This document shows positions 33,465-42,213 of a DNA stretch of 64,000 nucleotides, piece after piece. The DNA lies in contig NZ_JAAITU010000011.1 of the NCBI RefSeq assembly GCF_013304385.1, forward strand, positions 1-64,000. Direction: 5' to 3'. The notes below the pieces were generated by a model. That model saw nothing but the letters and a program-made list of their open reading frames with translations. It had not been told where the DNA came from and did not search any database. The DNA comes from Blautia glucerasea. GTDB lineage: Bacteria > Bacillota > Clostridia > Lachnospirales > Lachnospiraceae. The first letter of the stretch is position 1; every line of letters begins with the position of its first letter. The translations under genes and the position numbers were made by a program.

Positions 33465-34755
33465 TAGGAAGCTTACAGCAAATATTCCATTGAAAATCAT
33501 GTCCATCCTGGTGGGGATCCTGGTATGGCTTTTGGTTGTCAATGTGGATAATCCTATTAAGACCAGGACGATCATTATTCCAGGGGAGAACGTGGAAGTG
33601 ATCAATAAGGCATACGTGGACAGTGACAATAAGATGGTTATGCAGGATGACAATCCGGATCCTGTAAGGGTTTCTGTGACTGCAGAGCGCAAGACCCTTG
33701 CACGTCTGACGGCTTCTGATATATCCGTAGTAGCTGACCTGCAGCAGGCAGGGAATCTTGATACAAAGCCGGTGATGGTTCCTATTACAGCAAGCTGCAG
33801 TAGTGTTTCTGCTGATAACATAAAAGTGACACCTCAGTATCTGGAGGTGCGTCTGGAAGAAAAAGCCTCCCAGGATTTCTTGGTGAATGCTAATTATGGC
33901 ACCAGTACACCGGGGAAAGGCTATGAGGTAGGTGCTCAGACTGCAAGCCCGGAAAAAGTAAGGATCACAGGACCAAAGTCGCTGATCAATAAAATTGATA
34001 AAGTAAATGCTACCGTGAATGTGGACGGCAAAACAAAAGATGTGACAGAAGATGTTAATCTTCAGATTATTGATAAGAACCAGGACAGTCTTACTGACGG
34101 CAAGATGGCATATCTGACCATTGACAATCCTAAGGTAACAGTTACCACCAAGTTTTGGAAGATCCGTACAGGTGTGAAGCTGCGTGCCGGTTATACAGGA
34201 GAAGCGGCAGATGGTTATCAGGTAGACAGTGTGACTACAGTGCCTGACACCATCAGCATTGCAGGTACGGATGAGGCATTAGAGAAGCTGAGACTGGAAG
34301 ATAATACATTGTGGATCTCAGGAGATGGTGTAGATATCTCCGGTGAGAAGGGTGATATGGAAAAGAAGGTAAGCCTGAAGGATGTGCTTCCTGAGGATAC
34401 CAAGCTTACAAGTGGAGCCAGCGAGGATGTGCTGGTGCGGGTATCTATCCTGCCTGTTGGCAGTCGTACATTCAGTCTTCCTGCTAATGAGATCGAAGTG
34501 GATAACAAACCTTCTGATCTGCAGTTCGCTTTTGACACAGATAGTATCAGTGTGAAGGTAAAGGCTGTAGACGGGGATATTGATGAGTTTGATGTTTCGG
34601 ATATTAAGGCATCCATTGATCTGGATGGAAAGACGGAAGGAAGCTATGAAGTGCCTGTGACAGTGAAGCTGCCAAAGGGCTATGAGCTTCTTGAGGATGT
34701 GACCACAGATGTGACGATCTCCGAGATCTCCAATGTGGAAGATAATAATGGATAA
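33454..34755 (+). CDS. cdaR: CdaR, YbbR-domain regulator of CdaA
   Basis: This 433-residue extracytoplasmic protein is anchored by one N-terminal helix (residues 11-29, IPLKIMSILVGILVWLLVV). Four YbbR-type beta-rich repeats follow, starting near residues 35, 130, 215 and 310 (for example VRVSVTAERKTLARLTASDI and VTVTTKFWKIRTGVKL). In Bacillus and Listeria the YbbR protein binds CdaA and modulates its activity. The ATG at 33454 overlaps cdaA by 11 bp, so translation is coupled. Repeat boundaries are approximate. Confidence 0.92.
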   Translation: MNNNRKLTANIPLKIMSILVGILVWLLVVNVDNPIKTRTIIIPGENVEVINKAYVDSDNKMVMQDDNPDPVRVSVTAERKTLARLTASDISVVADLQQAGNLDTKPVMVPITASCSSVSADNIKVTPQYLEVRLEEKASQDFLVNANYGTSTPGKGYEVGAQTASPEKVRITGPKSLINKIDKVNATVNVDGKTKDVTEDVNLQIIDKNQDSLTDGKMAYLTIDNPKVTVTTKFWKIRTGVKLRAGYTGEAADGYQVDSVTTVPDTISIAGTDEALEKLRLEDNTLWISGDGVDISGEKGDMEKKVSLKDVLPEDTKLTSGASEDVLVRVSILPVGSRTFSLPANEIEVDNKPSDLQFAFDTDSISVKVKAVDGDIDEFDVSDIKASIDLDGKTEGSYEVPVTVKLPKGYELLEDVTTDVTISEISNVEDNNG

Positions 34756-34766
34756 GGGGTGATAAA

Positions 34767-35030
34767 ATGGTAAGTCAGAAAGTAATTGTGAATAATCCAT
34801 CAGGACTGCATCTGCGTCCGGCAGGAATCCTGTGTAAGGAGGCAATCAAATTCAAATCATTGATTACATTTACATTCAGTGGGGGAACTGCAAACGCCAA
34901 AAGCGTACTGAGCGTGCTTGGGGCATGTGTGAAGTGCGGAGATGAGATTGAACTGGTGTGCGAAGGTGCAGATGAAAAGGAAGCACTGGAAGCATTGGTA
35001 AAGGCAATTGAAGGCGGATTAGGGGAATAA
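34767..35030 (+). CDS. HPr-family phosphocarrier protein
   Basis: This 87-residue HPr-like protein has the active-site His15 in NPSGLHLRPA and a Ser at position 46 in AKSVLSVLGA, the two phosphorylation sites of PTS HPr. It has extra Cys residues (about 23, 54, 57) unlike standard HPr. It lies 11 bp after cdaR and 11 bp before the L,D-transpeptidase, so it belongs to the same transcript. It may be the general HPr or a specialised carrier; no enzyme I is in the window. Confidence 0.85.
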   Translation: MVSQKVIVNNPSGLHLRPAGILCKEAIKFKSLITFTFSGGTANAKSVLSVLGACVKCGDEIELVCEGADEKEALEALVKAIEGGLGE

Positions 35031-35041
35031 GGAGATCTTAA

Positions 35042-37150
35042 GTGAAAAAAAGAATTGTATCTATGCTTTTGTGTGCAGCTATGTGTATGACAGCTGCGCC
35101 GTCTGCTTATGCTATGGAAGTGGATTCTTTTACAGAGACTGCTGCAGAAGGGTCAGATGAGGGGTTTGAGGATTTAACTGCTGTACCATCAAAGGAGGCA
35201 GGTGAAACAGGAACTGAGTCAGAAACTGTGACAGGGACTGAAACAGAGACTGAAACGGAGACTACTACAGAGATTACTGATATTGGCCAGGATGAACTGA
35301 CGGGAGCAGATGTGCAGGAGAGCACTGTACAGGAGGAGCCGTCCGCTGATGCGTCCGGACTGGATGCAGACAGCCAGGAAAGTCTGTTTAATGATGGGAA
35401 TGTTTTTGCTGGTGAGGATCTTTCAGCACAGGAAGCAGGTAATACTGCCGGAAGCTGGCGTTGGGATCAGGCATCAGGCGCTTTTTCCTACTACGACCCA
35501 TCAGGGAAACAGGTGGCTCTGCCTCAATTGGATCAGGAATACCAGGCGCAGGGAAAATACACAGGATATTATCTGATCGATGGAAATTATTACTGCCTGG
35601 ATGAGCATGGAGTTCCACGTACAGGTATGATCCAGCTTACTGCGAACGGTGTGACTTCCACCTATTATTTCCAGGAAGAAAAAGATGCTTATGGTATTGC
35701 AGGCAGAATGTTCTATGGCGGATGGCTTTGCCGGCAGACAGATCAGGGTGAGAAGTGGCAGTTTTTTAATACTGGCAGAGACAATGTGGCCGATCTGGGT
35801 AAGCTATATGAGCATGGAACCATTGTTACCAAACTGGATCCGGCTGTAAAAGGAGACAGATCTTATCTTCTGGATAAGAATGGCTATATCCTTAAAAATG
35901 CCATGAAGAAGGCTGAGAATGGTAAGTATTATCTGACGGATGCCCAGGGGCAGATCTATATCAATAAGATCGTCACCTATAAAGGCAGCAAGTATTATGT
36001 GGGCAAGTATGGCAGCCGTGCAACATGGAAGAATTGCTGGCATCGCTGTACAGGTGCGGGGAACCGGATGTATTATTTCGGTAAAACACCTGGCAAGATC
36101 GTCAAAAAGACTGGCTGGCAGAAGGTAACTGTAAATGGTAAATTTTATGGATGGTTCTATTTTACAAAGAATGGAAACCATTATAAGAACAAGCTGCTGA
36201 AGTCCGGTTACTATTTCAGAGAAAACGGAAAGCTTGCCGGCGGCATGTATAAGGTTGGGAAGAAGACATACTTCTTTACACCAAGTACCTCATCCAAAAG
36301 GAATGGCAAGATGGTTAAGGGACGTCTGGCAACAGACGGTACCAACTGGTATTATGCATATAAGACTGGTGTACTTCGCAAGAGCGGCTGGCAGAAGGTG
36401 AAGGGCAATTCCTATTACTTCAAGAATTACAAAGCAGTTCGCAATACATTTATCAAAAAAGGAAGTACATACGGATATCTGGACAATACAGGAAGATTTA
36501 CAACAGGATGGGTGATTGAAAATGATTCAAAGAATCTGGTTCGGTATATTGACCCATCTAAGAAAGGCTTTGTGAAGAATACATCCTGTGTGATCGATGG
36601 TCTGCGTTATTACTTTGATGCAGACGGTTACAGGATCAATGATGTGACTGATCGGGTGGCTGGACCATATTCTGTTACAGTAGACCGTGTGAATGGGGTT
36701 ATGACTGTATATAATTCCAATCGCACCATTCCGGTAAAGAGTATCCGCGTTTCTGTTGGACTACCATCCACACCTACCCCGGTAGGTACATTCAGGCTTA
36801 GCCGCAGCGCCAGATGGCAGCCGTTGATGGGTAATTCCTGGGGACAGTATGGGACACATGTAACTGGCAATGTTCTTGTGCATTCCGTACCAGGAGGCAG
36901 CCCGGATGTATATGCACTTCCGGCAGGATTTTACAATATGCTTGGAGAGCCTGCTTCCCATGGATGTATCCGTGTATGTGTAGCAGATGCCAAGTGGGTT
37001 TATGAGAACTGCAATGGATCTGCGATTACTATTTTTGATGGCACAGCCAGGAGCGAAGAAGTATTCAAGGGACCGTTGGGACGCAATCCGCTGGTAGCTC
37101 TGCGTGCGCCATACACTTTTGATCCTACAGATCCTTCTATTACAAAATAA
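35042..37150 (+). CDS. L,D-transpeptidase with wall-binding repeats
   Basis: This secreted 702-residue protein starts with GTG at 35042 after AAGGAGA and has a signal peptide ending near AYA (residue 24). A Thr/Glu-rich low-complexity stretch lies at about 58-82 (TETETETE). From about 140 to 530 there are many aromatic-rich wall-binding repeats (for example GKYYLTDAQGQIYINK, WYYAYKTGVLRKSGW). The C-terminal YkuD domain has HGCIRV with Cys642 as nucleophile. Such enzymes make 3-3 cross-links in peptidoglycan. A strong terminator follows. The link to c-di-AMP genes fits a wall-homeostasis locus. Confidence 0.92.
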   Translation: MKKRIVSMLLCAAMCMTAAPSAYAMEVDSFTETAAEGSDEGFEDLTAVPSKEAGETGTESETVTGTETETETETTTEITDIGQDELTGADVQESTVQEEPSADASGLDADSQESLFNDGNVFAGEDLSAQEAGNTAGSWRWDQASGAFSYYDPSGKQVALPQLDQEYQAQGKYTGYYLIDGNYYCLDEHGVPRTGMIQLTANGVTSTYYFQEEKDAYGIAGRMFYGGWLCRQTDQGEKWQFFNTGRDNVADLGKLYEHGTIVTKLDPAVKGDRSYLLDKNGYILKNAMKKAENGKYYLTDAQGQIYINKIVTYKGSKYYVGKYGSRATWKNCWHRCTGAGNRMYYFGKTPGKIVKKTGWQKVTVNGKFYGWFYFTKNGNHYKNKLLKSGYYFRENGKLAGGMYKVGKKTYFFTPSTSSKRNGKMVKGRLATDGTNWYYAYKTGVLRKSGWQKVKGNSYYFKNYKAVRNTFIKKGSTYGYLDNTGRFTTGWVIENDSKNLVRYIDPSKKGFVKNTSCVIDGLRYYFDADGYRINDVTDRVAGPYSVTVDRVNGVMTVYNSNRTIPVKSIRVSVGLPSTPTPVGTFRLSRSARWQPLMGNSWGQYGTHVTGNVLVHSVPGGSPDVYALPAGFYNMLGEPASHGCIRVCVADAKWVYENCNGSAITIFDGTARSEEVFKGPLGRNPLVALRAPYTFDPTDPSITK

Positions 37151-37159
37151 ATTACAATG

Positions 37160-37191
37160 GGAGATGTTGCTGCGGCAGCATCTCCTTTTTT
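37160..37191 (+). terminator. Intrinsic terminator after the L,D-transpeptidase gene
   Basis: GGAGATGTTGC (37160-37170) pairs with GCAGCATCTCC (37175-37185) through 11 bp, one a G-T wobble, around a TGCG loop. Six T bases follow. Confidence 0.95.
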
Positions 37192-37290
37192 ACAATGCAA
37201 CCAGTGATACTATTTTGCCTATGTTTGTTTTCTGTCCAGTATCTTTGGGGTGATTAGGTGTGATAGTTTGGAACGGCGTGGAAAATCTTG

Positions 37291-37319
37291 TTGAAATTCA
37301 GGGGATTCCTATGTATAAT
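37291..37319 (+). promoter_or_regulatory. Sigma-A promoter of the GH25 lysozyme gene
   Basis: TTGAAA (37291-37296) and TATAAT (37314-37319) are separated by 17 bp. The predicted start near 37326 gives a leader of about 120 bases. Confidence 0.75.
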
Positions 37320-37326
37320 AAACAAG

Positions 37327-37426
37327 TAACAAAAATGTAATAATTTTGATAAGGTTTGGTGCTGATTCCTCAGGAGAGTCTTTTAAGCTCAGGCTGGGAA
37401 GGCGTCAATTGTGAGGAGTTTTGTTA
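37327..37426 (+). promoter_or_regulatory. Structured 5' leader of the GH25 gene, candidate RNA switch
   Basis: At the predicted transcript start, TAACAAAA (37327-37334) pairs with TTTTGTTA (37419-37426). An alternative stem pairs GATTCCTCA (37364-37372) with TGAGGAGTT (37412-37420) and competes with it for 37419-37420. The second arms lie 22-37 bases before the start codon. I could not match it to a known riboswitch consensus (ydaO c-di-AMP and both c-di-GMP classes were considered from memory). Confidence 0.4.
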
Positions 37427-37448
37427 AGAAAGGATTTGGAGGGTATAA

Positions 37449-39008
37449 ATGAAAAACTGGAAAAAGTGGCTGACCTGCGGGATGCTTGCAATGGCATTGG
37501 GAACAGCAGGGATTTCTGGAACGAAGGATGTAAAAGCAGAAAGTGTGAATCCGGCATTACTGCGGCAGAACGTAGCGGAAGGAGAAGAGGTTCCGCAGGT
37601 AGGGGCTACCAGCTCTTCTGCTGTGGACAAACGTGCATGGAGACGGATCAACGGTGTGTGTTACAATGGCAGCGGCGCAGAGATTCCCGGAGTGGTAACA
37701 AGAGGTATCGATGTATCAGAATGGCAGGGGAAGATCAACTGGCAGAAAGTGAAAAATTCAGACATTGATTTTGCTTTTATCCGTATTTCCTCTGGTACAG
37801 ATTATATGGATAAGTATTATGATTATAATATGAGTTCTGCGAATGAAGCAGACCTTCCGGTTGGAACTTACGTATACAGCAAAGCCACCACTACCACTGC
37901 AGCTTTAAAGGAAGCACAGCTGGCCATCAGTAAGATGAACGGCTACAAGGTTTCCTATCCGGTTGTATATGATATTGAATATTCCAAAATGGAATCTTTA
38001 TCTAAGAACCAGATCGCAAGAATGACCCTTGCCTTCTGCAATGAAGTGAAGGCTGCCGGATATACGCCAATGGTTTATATGAATACCCACTGGTATAAAG
38101 AAAAGGTAAATATGAGTATGCTGTCCGGTCTTGACGTATGGATCGCAAGCTACAGTGATAAGAATCCTGCACCAGACAGAAGTGTATACAATTATGGGAT
38201 CTGGCAGTGTACAGCCGGGAATCTTGGAGAAGGCTCTTACATGCGTACTACCAAAGGGCTGGTAGCAGGTATTCCTAAAGAAAATAATGTGGACCTGAAT
38301 TATGGCTTTGTAGATTATACTACACGTGTGACGCCCAGATGGTCAGCGAGGGAAGGATATACCCCTGCAACAGAAGCATCTACATCTGATATATCTGTAA
38401 AAAACGGCTGGTATACAGAAAATGGCAGACAGTGTTATTACATCAATGATGAGCGTGTAAAGGGCTGGAAGCAGATTAATGGTAAATACTATTACTTCCA
38501 TCCAGTATCCGGTAATATGTACGTGAACAGCCTTGTAAAAGTAAATGGTGTAGTGTATTATGTGGACAAAAATGGTGTACGTACGGCCAAACGCTGGGTA
38601 ACAAAAAGCGGCAACAAATATTATATTGGCAGCAAGGGCATTGCCTTAAAGGGCAGCCAGAGGATCAAAGGAAAATATTATTTCTTTGATCTGGACACCA
38701 GGATCATGTACAGGAATAAAAAGCTGGTAAGGAATGGAAGGATCTTCTATTTCGGAAATAATGGTGTAAGATTTAACGGAGGATTTAAGACCATCCGGGA
38801 AAATGGAGCGTATAATACCTATTATTTCCAGAAGAACGGACAGGCAAAGAAGGGCTGGCTGAGATTAAACGGTAAGAAATATTATTTCTATCCTTCTGGT
38901 GACAAAGCAGGTGTATGTGCAAAGCATACAAGAATCCGGACAGCCAGCGGAATGATCTACGTGTTTGATAAAAACGGTGTCTATGTGAGACGATATAAGC
39001 GGAAATAA
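37449..39008 (+). CDS. Secreted GH25 lysozyme with wall-binding repeats
   Basis: This 519-residue muramidase has a signal peptide ending near VKA (residue 30). The GH25 domain at about 84-300 shows Asp88 in GIDVSEWQG and the catalytic pair Asp175/Glu177 in YPVVYDIEYS. The C-terminal 130 residues are aromatic-rich wall-binding repeats (KGWKQINGKYYYFHP, KKGWLRLNGKKYYFYP) similar to those of the L,D-transpeptidase upstream. It should cleave the glycan backbone of peptidoglycan at the surface. It has its own promoter and a structured leader, with GGAGGG before the ATG. Confidence 0.95.
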   Translation: MKNWKKWLTCGMLAMALGTAGISGTKDVKAESVNPALLRQNVAEGEEVPQVGATSSSAVDKRAWRRINGVCYNGSGAEIPGVVTRGIDVSEWQGKINWQKVKNSDIDFAFIRISSGTDYMDKYYDYNMSSANEADLPVGTYVYSKATTTTAALKEAQLAISKMNGYKVSYPVVYDIEYSKMESLSKNQIARMTLAFCNEVKAAGYTPMVYMNTHWYKEKVNMSMLSGLDVWIASYSDKNPAPDRSVYNYGIWQCTAGNLGEGSYMRTTKGLVAGIPKENNVDLNYGFVDYTTRVTPRWSAREGYTPATEASTSDISVKNGWYTENGRQCYYINDERVKGWKQINGKYYYFHPVSGNMYVNSLVKVNGVVYYVDKNGVRTAKRWVTKSGNKYYIGSKGIALKGSQRIKGKYYFFDLDTRIMYRNKKLVRNGRIFYFGNNGVRFNGGFKTIRENGAYNTYYFQKNGQAKKGWLRLNGKKYYFYPSGDKAGVCAKHTRIRTASGMIYVFDKNGVYVRRYKRK

Positions 39009-39081
39009 AGAGAAACAGGTCAATACAGCCTGTAAACAAAAAGCTAAGGAAAATATACGCAAATAAGGATAAACAGGGACT

Positions 39082-40221
39082 ATGAAGAAAATTGTGATCA
39101 TCGGAGCAAATGATTTTCAGCGCCCGCTCATAAGAAAAGCCAAGGACATGGGTTATCAGACCCATGTCTTTGCATGGAGAGAAGGCGCTACAGGTGCGGC
39201 AGATGCAGATTACTTTTATGAGATCAGTATTACTGAAAAAGAAAAAATATTGGAGATCTGTAAACAGATCCAGCCGGATGGAGTAGCGACTATTGGCTCT
39301 GACCTGGCAAATATAACGGTACAGTATCTGGCTGAAAGGCTGGGACTTCCAGGCAATTCGGAAGAGTGTATCAAAAACTCTACCAATAAGTATGCCATGC
39401 GGAAGGCCTTTCTTCTGGCTGGGATCCCTGTACCTTTTTTTACGAGCGTGGAAGAAGAGGACAAGGTACAGATACCGGAATATCCGGTGATCGTAAAGCC
39501 TACAGACCGTTCCGGGAGCAGGGCCATCACAAAGGTAAACAACTCAAGGGAGCTGAAGGCTGCTATCACTGCCGCAGTCAGTCAGTCCTTTGAAAAGAAA
39601 GCCATTGTGGAAGGCTATCTTTCCGGGGATGAATATAGCATGGAAACCATAAGCTTTGCAGGACAGCATCATTGTCTGGCTATTACAAAGAAATATACCA
39701 CAGGAACTCCTCATTTTATTGAAACAGGTCATTTGCAGCCTGCACCTCTTCATACTGAAACAGAAGAAAAAGCAAAGAAAATGATTTTTGCAGCTTTGGA
39801 TGCCCTGCAGGTGAAAAATGGCGCCGGTCACAGCGAATTCCGTATTGATGAAAAGGGTGATATCCACATTATTGAGATCGGATCCAGAATGGGCGGGGAC
39901 TGTATCGGCTCACATCTGGTGCCTTTGTCCACAGGACAGGATTTTGTAGGAATGGTGGTGGACATAGCATTAGGGAATGCGCCCAAATTTGCCCGGAAGC
40001 AGGAAGGAATGTATGCAGCCATTCGTTTTATCATGGATGAAAAAGATCTTCAGGCTTATTACCAATTAAAAGAAACGTGCCCTGAGATCATCCGGGAGTT
40101 TGTGCTGGACAGTCAGCCTGGCTCCCATCCTATTACAGACAGTGGCTCCAGATATGGGTATTATATTGTGCAGACCGATTCTCTGGAGCAGGCGCGCAAA
40201 ATCCTGGGCTCCGTCAGTTGA
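39082..40221 (+). CDS. ATP-grasp domain protein (first of a pair)
   Basis: This 379-residue protein has a PurK/CarB-like pre-ATP-grasp region (VIIGANDFQRPLIRKAKDMGY) and an ATP-grasp core with PVIVKPTDRSGSRA (phosphate and adenine binding), a VEGYLSG strand, and the metal-binding end IHIIEIGSRMGGDC. A C-terminal lid follows. ATP-grasp enzymes join a carboxylate to an amine or thiol through an acyl-phosphate. It is followed by a second ATP-grasp gene and polysaccharide genes, so a ligase that modifies a sugar or lipid-linked precursor is plausible. The substrate is unknown. Confidence 0.88.
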   Translation: MKKIVIIGANDFQRPLIRKAKDMGYQTHVFAWREGATGAADADYFYEISITEKEKILEICKQIQPDGVATIGSDLANITVQYLAERLGLPGNSEECIKNSTNKYAMRKAFLLAGIPVPFFTSVEEEDKVQIPEYPVIVKPTDRSGSRAITKVNNSRELKAAITAAVSQSFEKKAIVEGYLSGDEYSMETISFAGQHHCLAITKKYTTGTPHFIETGHLQPAPLHTETEEKAKKMIFAALDALQVKNGAGHSEFRIDEKGDIHIIEIGSRMGGDCIGSHLVPLSTGQDFVGMVVDIALGNAPKFARKQEGMYAAIRFIMDEKDLQAYYQLKETCPEIIREFVLDSQPGSHPITDSGSRYGYYIVQTDSLEQARKILGSVS

Positions 40222-40246
40222 CAGTATCGGACAAAAACGCTATGAT
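40218..40246 (+). promoter_or_regulatory. Promoter overlapping the first ATP-grasp stop codon
   Basis: A perfect -35 TTGACA (40218-40223) contains the TGA stop of the upstream gene at 40219-40221. It is followed after 17 bp by TATGAT (40241-40246). It should drive the second ATP-grasp gene and the polysaccharide cluster. Confidence 0.75.
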
Positions 40247-40305
40247 ATGATACAGCGATAACCGGGCGGTTCATGCCCTGATTTTTAAGAAGAGGTAGGG
40301 ATTCC

Positions 40306-41493
40306 ATGAAGAAACTGATGATCCTGGGAGCCAGTTACTCTCAGATGCCACTGATCCAGGCGGCGAAAAGGCTGGGGATTTATACCATTGTCTGCAGCAC
40401 ACCAGGCAGCTGGCCAGGTTTTGCAGAAGCAGACGAATGTTCCTATACAGACATATCAGATCCACAGGCAGTGCTGGCAGAGGCAAGACGCACACAGATC
40501 CAGGGGATCACCACCTGTTGTCTTGATACAGGAGTACCGGCTATAGGGACTGTGTGTGAAGCTATGGGGCTTACCGGGCCAAAAGCCATTCCTGCACAGA
40601 CAGCCTCTGATAAATGGAAAATGAAAGAAGCCTTTGTAAAGGCAGGGGTACAGACAGCACGGCATATCCGTGTAAGATCTGAGGAAGAACTGGAAGCCGC
40701 CCTTTCCCAGCTTACCTTTCCTGTGATCCTGAAGGCAGTAGACCTGATGGGGAGCAGAGGGATTTTTCGCAGCAATACAAAAGAAGAAGCAAGAGCCAAT
40801 TACAGGCTTACTATGGAAGCTACAGGGAAGGATTACTGCCTTGTAGAAGAATTTATAGAAGGCACTTTATTTGGGGCAGAAGCTATGCTGAAGGACGGAA
40901 AGTTTTTGTATTGCCTTCTGGATAATACAGAAGCTTTCATCAGCGCAGTGCCTACACCGGTAGGACATTCTGTGCCTTTTGATGAAGAGGAAGCTCTTGG
41001 CGCGCAGGCCAGGGAGCAGGTGGGCAAAGCAGTAAAAGCCCTGGGACTTGATAATTGTCCTGTGAATTGTGACCTGATCTGGAAGGATGGCAGGGTTTAT
41101 GTGGTCGAGATCACTGCCAGGGCAGGAGCTACTTGTCTGCCGGAGATTGTAGGAGAGTTTTTTGGTATAAATTATTATGAAGCCATTGTAAGGCTGGCTC
41201 TGGATCTTGGAGTTGAAGAGATGTTCCATCTGGATGGAGAACATCCTGCTGTTTTGTCACATACTCTGTTATCTTTACGTGATGGGATCGTAAAAGAGAT
41301 CAGGAATGACAATGCACCATCCGGGGATATCCTGGATCTTTCTTTCAACATTTGCCCTGGAGAAGAGATACACAGATATCGTAATGGCAGGGACAGGCTG
41401 GGGCAGGTGATCCTGAAGGGCAGCATACTTACAGAATGCAGAAAGAGACTTCAGGAAGTTTTATCAAAAATACACATTGAATTTATGGAATAA
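40306..41493 (+). CDS. ATP-grasp domain protein (second of the pair)
   Basis: This 395-residue protein has an N-terminal LMILGASYSQMPLIQAAKRL segment, an ATP-grasp core with FPVILKAVDLMGSRG, EEFIEGTLFGAEAM, and the ligand end VYVVEITARAGATCLPE. It is related to the gene upstream but clearly diverged, particularly in the C-terminal third. It lies 16 bp before the EamA pair. Two neighbouring ATP-grasp ligases could add two units in sequence or act on different acceptors. Confidence 0.88.
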   Translation: MKKLMILGASYSQMPLIQAAKRLGIYTIVCSTPGSWPGFAEADECSYTDISDPQAVLAEARRTQIQGITTCCLDTGVPAIGTVCEAMGLTGPKAIPAQTASDKWKMKEAFVKAGVQTARHIRVRSEEELEAALSQLTFPVILKAVDLMGSRGIFRSNTKEEARANYRLTMEATGKDYCLVEEFIEGTLFGAEAMLKDGKFLYCLLDNTEAFISAVPTPVGHSVPFDEEEALGAQAREQVGKAVKALGLDNCPVNCDLIWKDGRVYVVEITARAGATCLPEIVGEFFGINYYEAIVRLALDLGVEEMFHLDGEHPAVLSHTLLSLRDGIVKEIRNDNAPSGDILDLSFNICPGEEIHRYRNGRDRLGQVILKGSILTECRKRLQEVLSKIHIEFME

Positions 41494-41508
41494 TTATGGG
41501 AAAATAGC

Positions 41509-41865
41509 ATGAAAGAGAATGGAAAGCAAAAGACAGCAGGACTTTTTCTGGTTCTGCATGTAAGCCTTCTGATGAGTTCTTTAAGCGGTGTATGTTCCAA
41601 AATGGCAGCCAATCAGAAAAGTTTGATCGGCTTTGCTTTATGGTATGGAGGCGTTCTTCTGATCATGGCTTTGTATGCCCTGATCTGGCAGCAGATCCTG
41701 AAGCATCTGCCATTGACGGTGGCTTATGCTAATAAGCCGGTAAGCTTGATCTGGGGGATGATCTGGGGTACCTTTATTTTTGGTGAGAAGATCACCTGGA
41801 ATATGATCCTTGGGGCACTGATCATTTTTGGAGGAATTTACCTGGTGGTGACTGCTGATGAATGA
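41509..41865 (+). CDS. EamA/SMR-like small membrane protein, ArnE-like partner 1
   Basis: This 118-residue protein has four transmembrane helices and the EamA half-repeat pattern (LPLTVAYANKPVSLIWGMIWGTFIFGEKITW). Pairs of such proteins, such as ArnE and ArnF, form heterodimeric flippases for undecaprenyl-phosphate-linked sugars. The gene overlaps its neighbour by 8 bp (41858-41865), as expected for a heterodimer, and an ArnC/GtrB-like transferase follows. Flippase function is inferred from context. Confidence 0.82.
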   Translation: MKENGKQKTAGLFLVLHVSLLMSSLSGVCSKMAANQKSLIGFALWYGGVLLIMALYALIWQQILKHLPLTVAYANKPVSLIWGMIWGTFIFGEKITWNMILGALIIFGGIYLVVTADE

Positions 41866-42202
41866 ACTGCAGATTTATATATGTATTCTGATCGTATCCG
41901 TATTTGTGGCATCCCTTTCCCAGATATTGCTGAAGATATCTGCCAATAAGACATACAGGGACAGACTTCACGAATATCTGAATCCTTATGTGATCACAGG
42001 ATACGGACTTTTGTTCCTGTCAACACTTCTTACAATGGTGGCATTAAAGAAAGTACCCCTTTCTCTGTCGCCTGTGATTGAGTCCAGCAGCTATATATTT
42101 GTGTCCCTGATGGGATATCTGGTGTTGAAGGAACGGTTTACCAAGAGAAAACTTCTGGGACTGCTGGTGATCCTTGTGGGGATCCTGGTATTCTCATTAT
42201 AA
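41858..42202 (+). CDS. EamA/SMR-like small membrane protein, ArnF-like partner 2
   Basis: This 114-residue four-helix protein has the EamA end motif PLSLSPVIESSSYIFVSLMGYLVLKERFT. It is the second half of the pair that starts at 41509 and ends 11 bp before the glycosyltransferase gene. Together the two probably move a polyprenyl-phosphate-linked sugar across the membrane, by analogy with ArnE/ArnF and the GtrA-type flippases. Confidence 0.82.
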   Translation: MNELQIYICILIVSVFVASLSQILLKISANKTYRDRLHEYLNPYVITGYGLLFLSTLLTMVALKKVPLSLSPVIESSSYIFVSLMGYLVLKERFTKRKLLGLLVILVGILVFSL

Positions 42203-42213
42203 AAGGAGAAAAA

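Noticed and set aside
37327-37448. Leader considered as a ydaO (c-di-AMP) or c-di-GMP riboswitch
   Set aside because: The conserved core sequences of these classes could not be found by eye; kept only as an unidentified structured leader.
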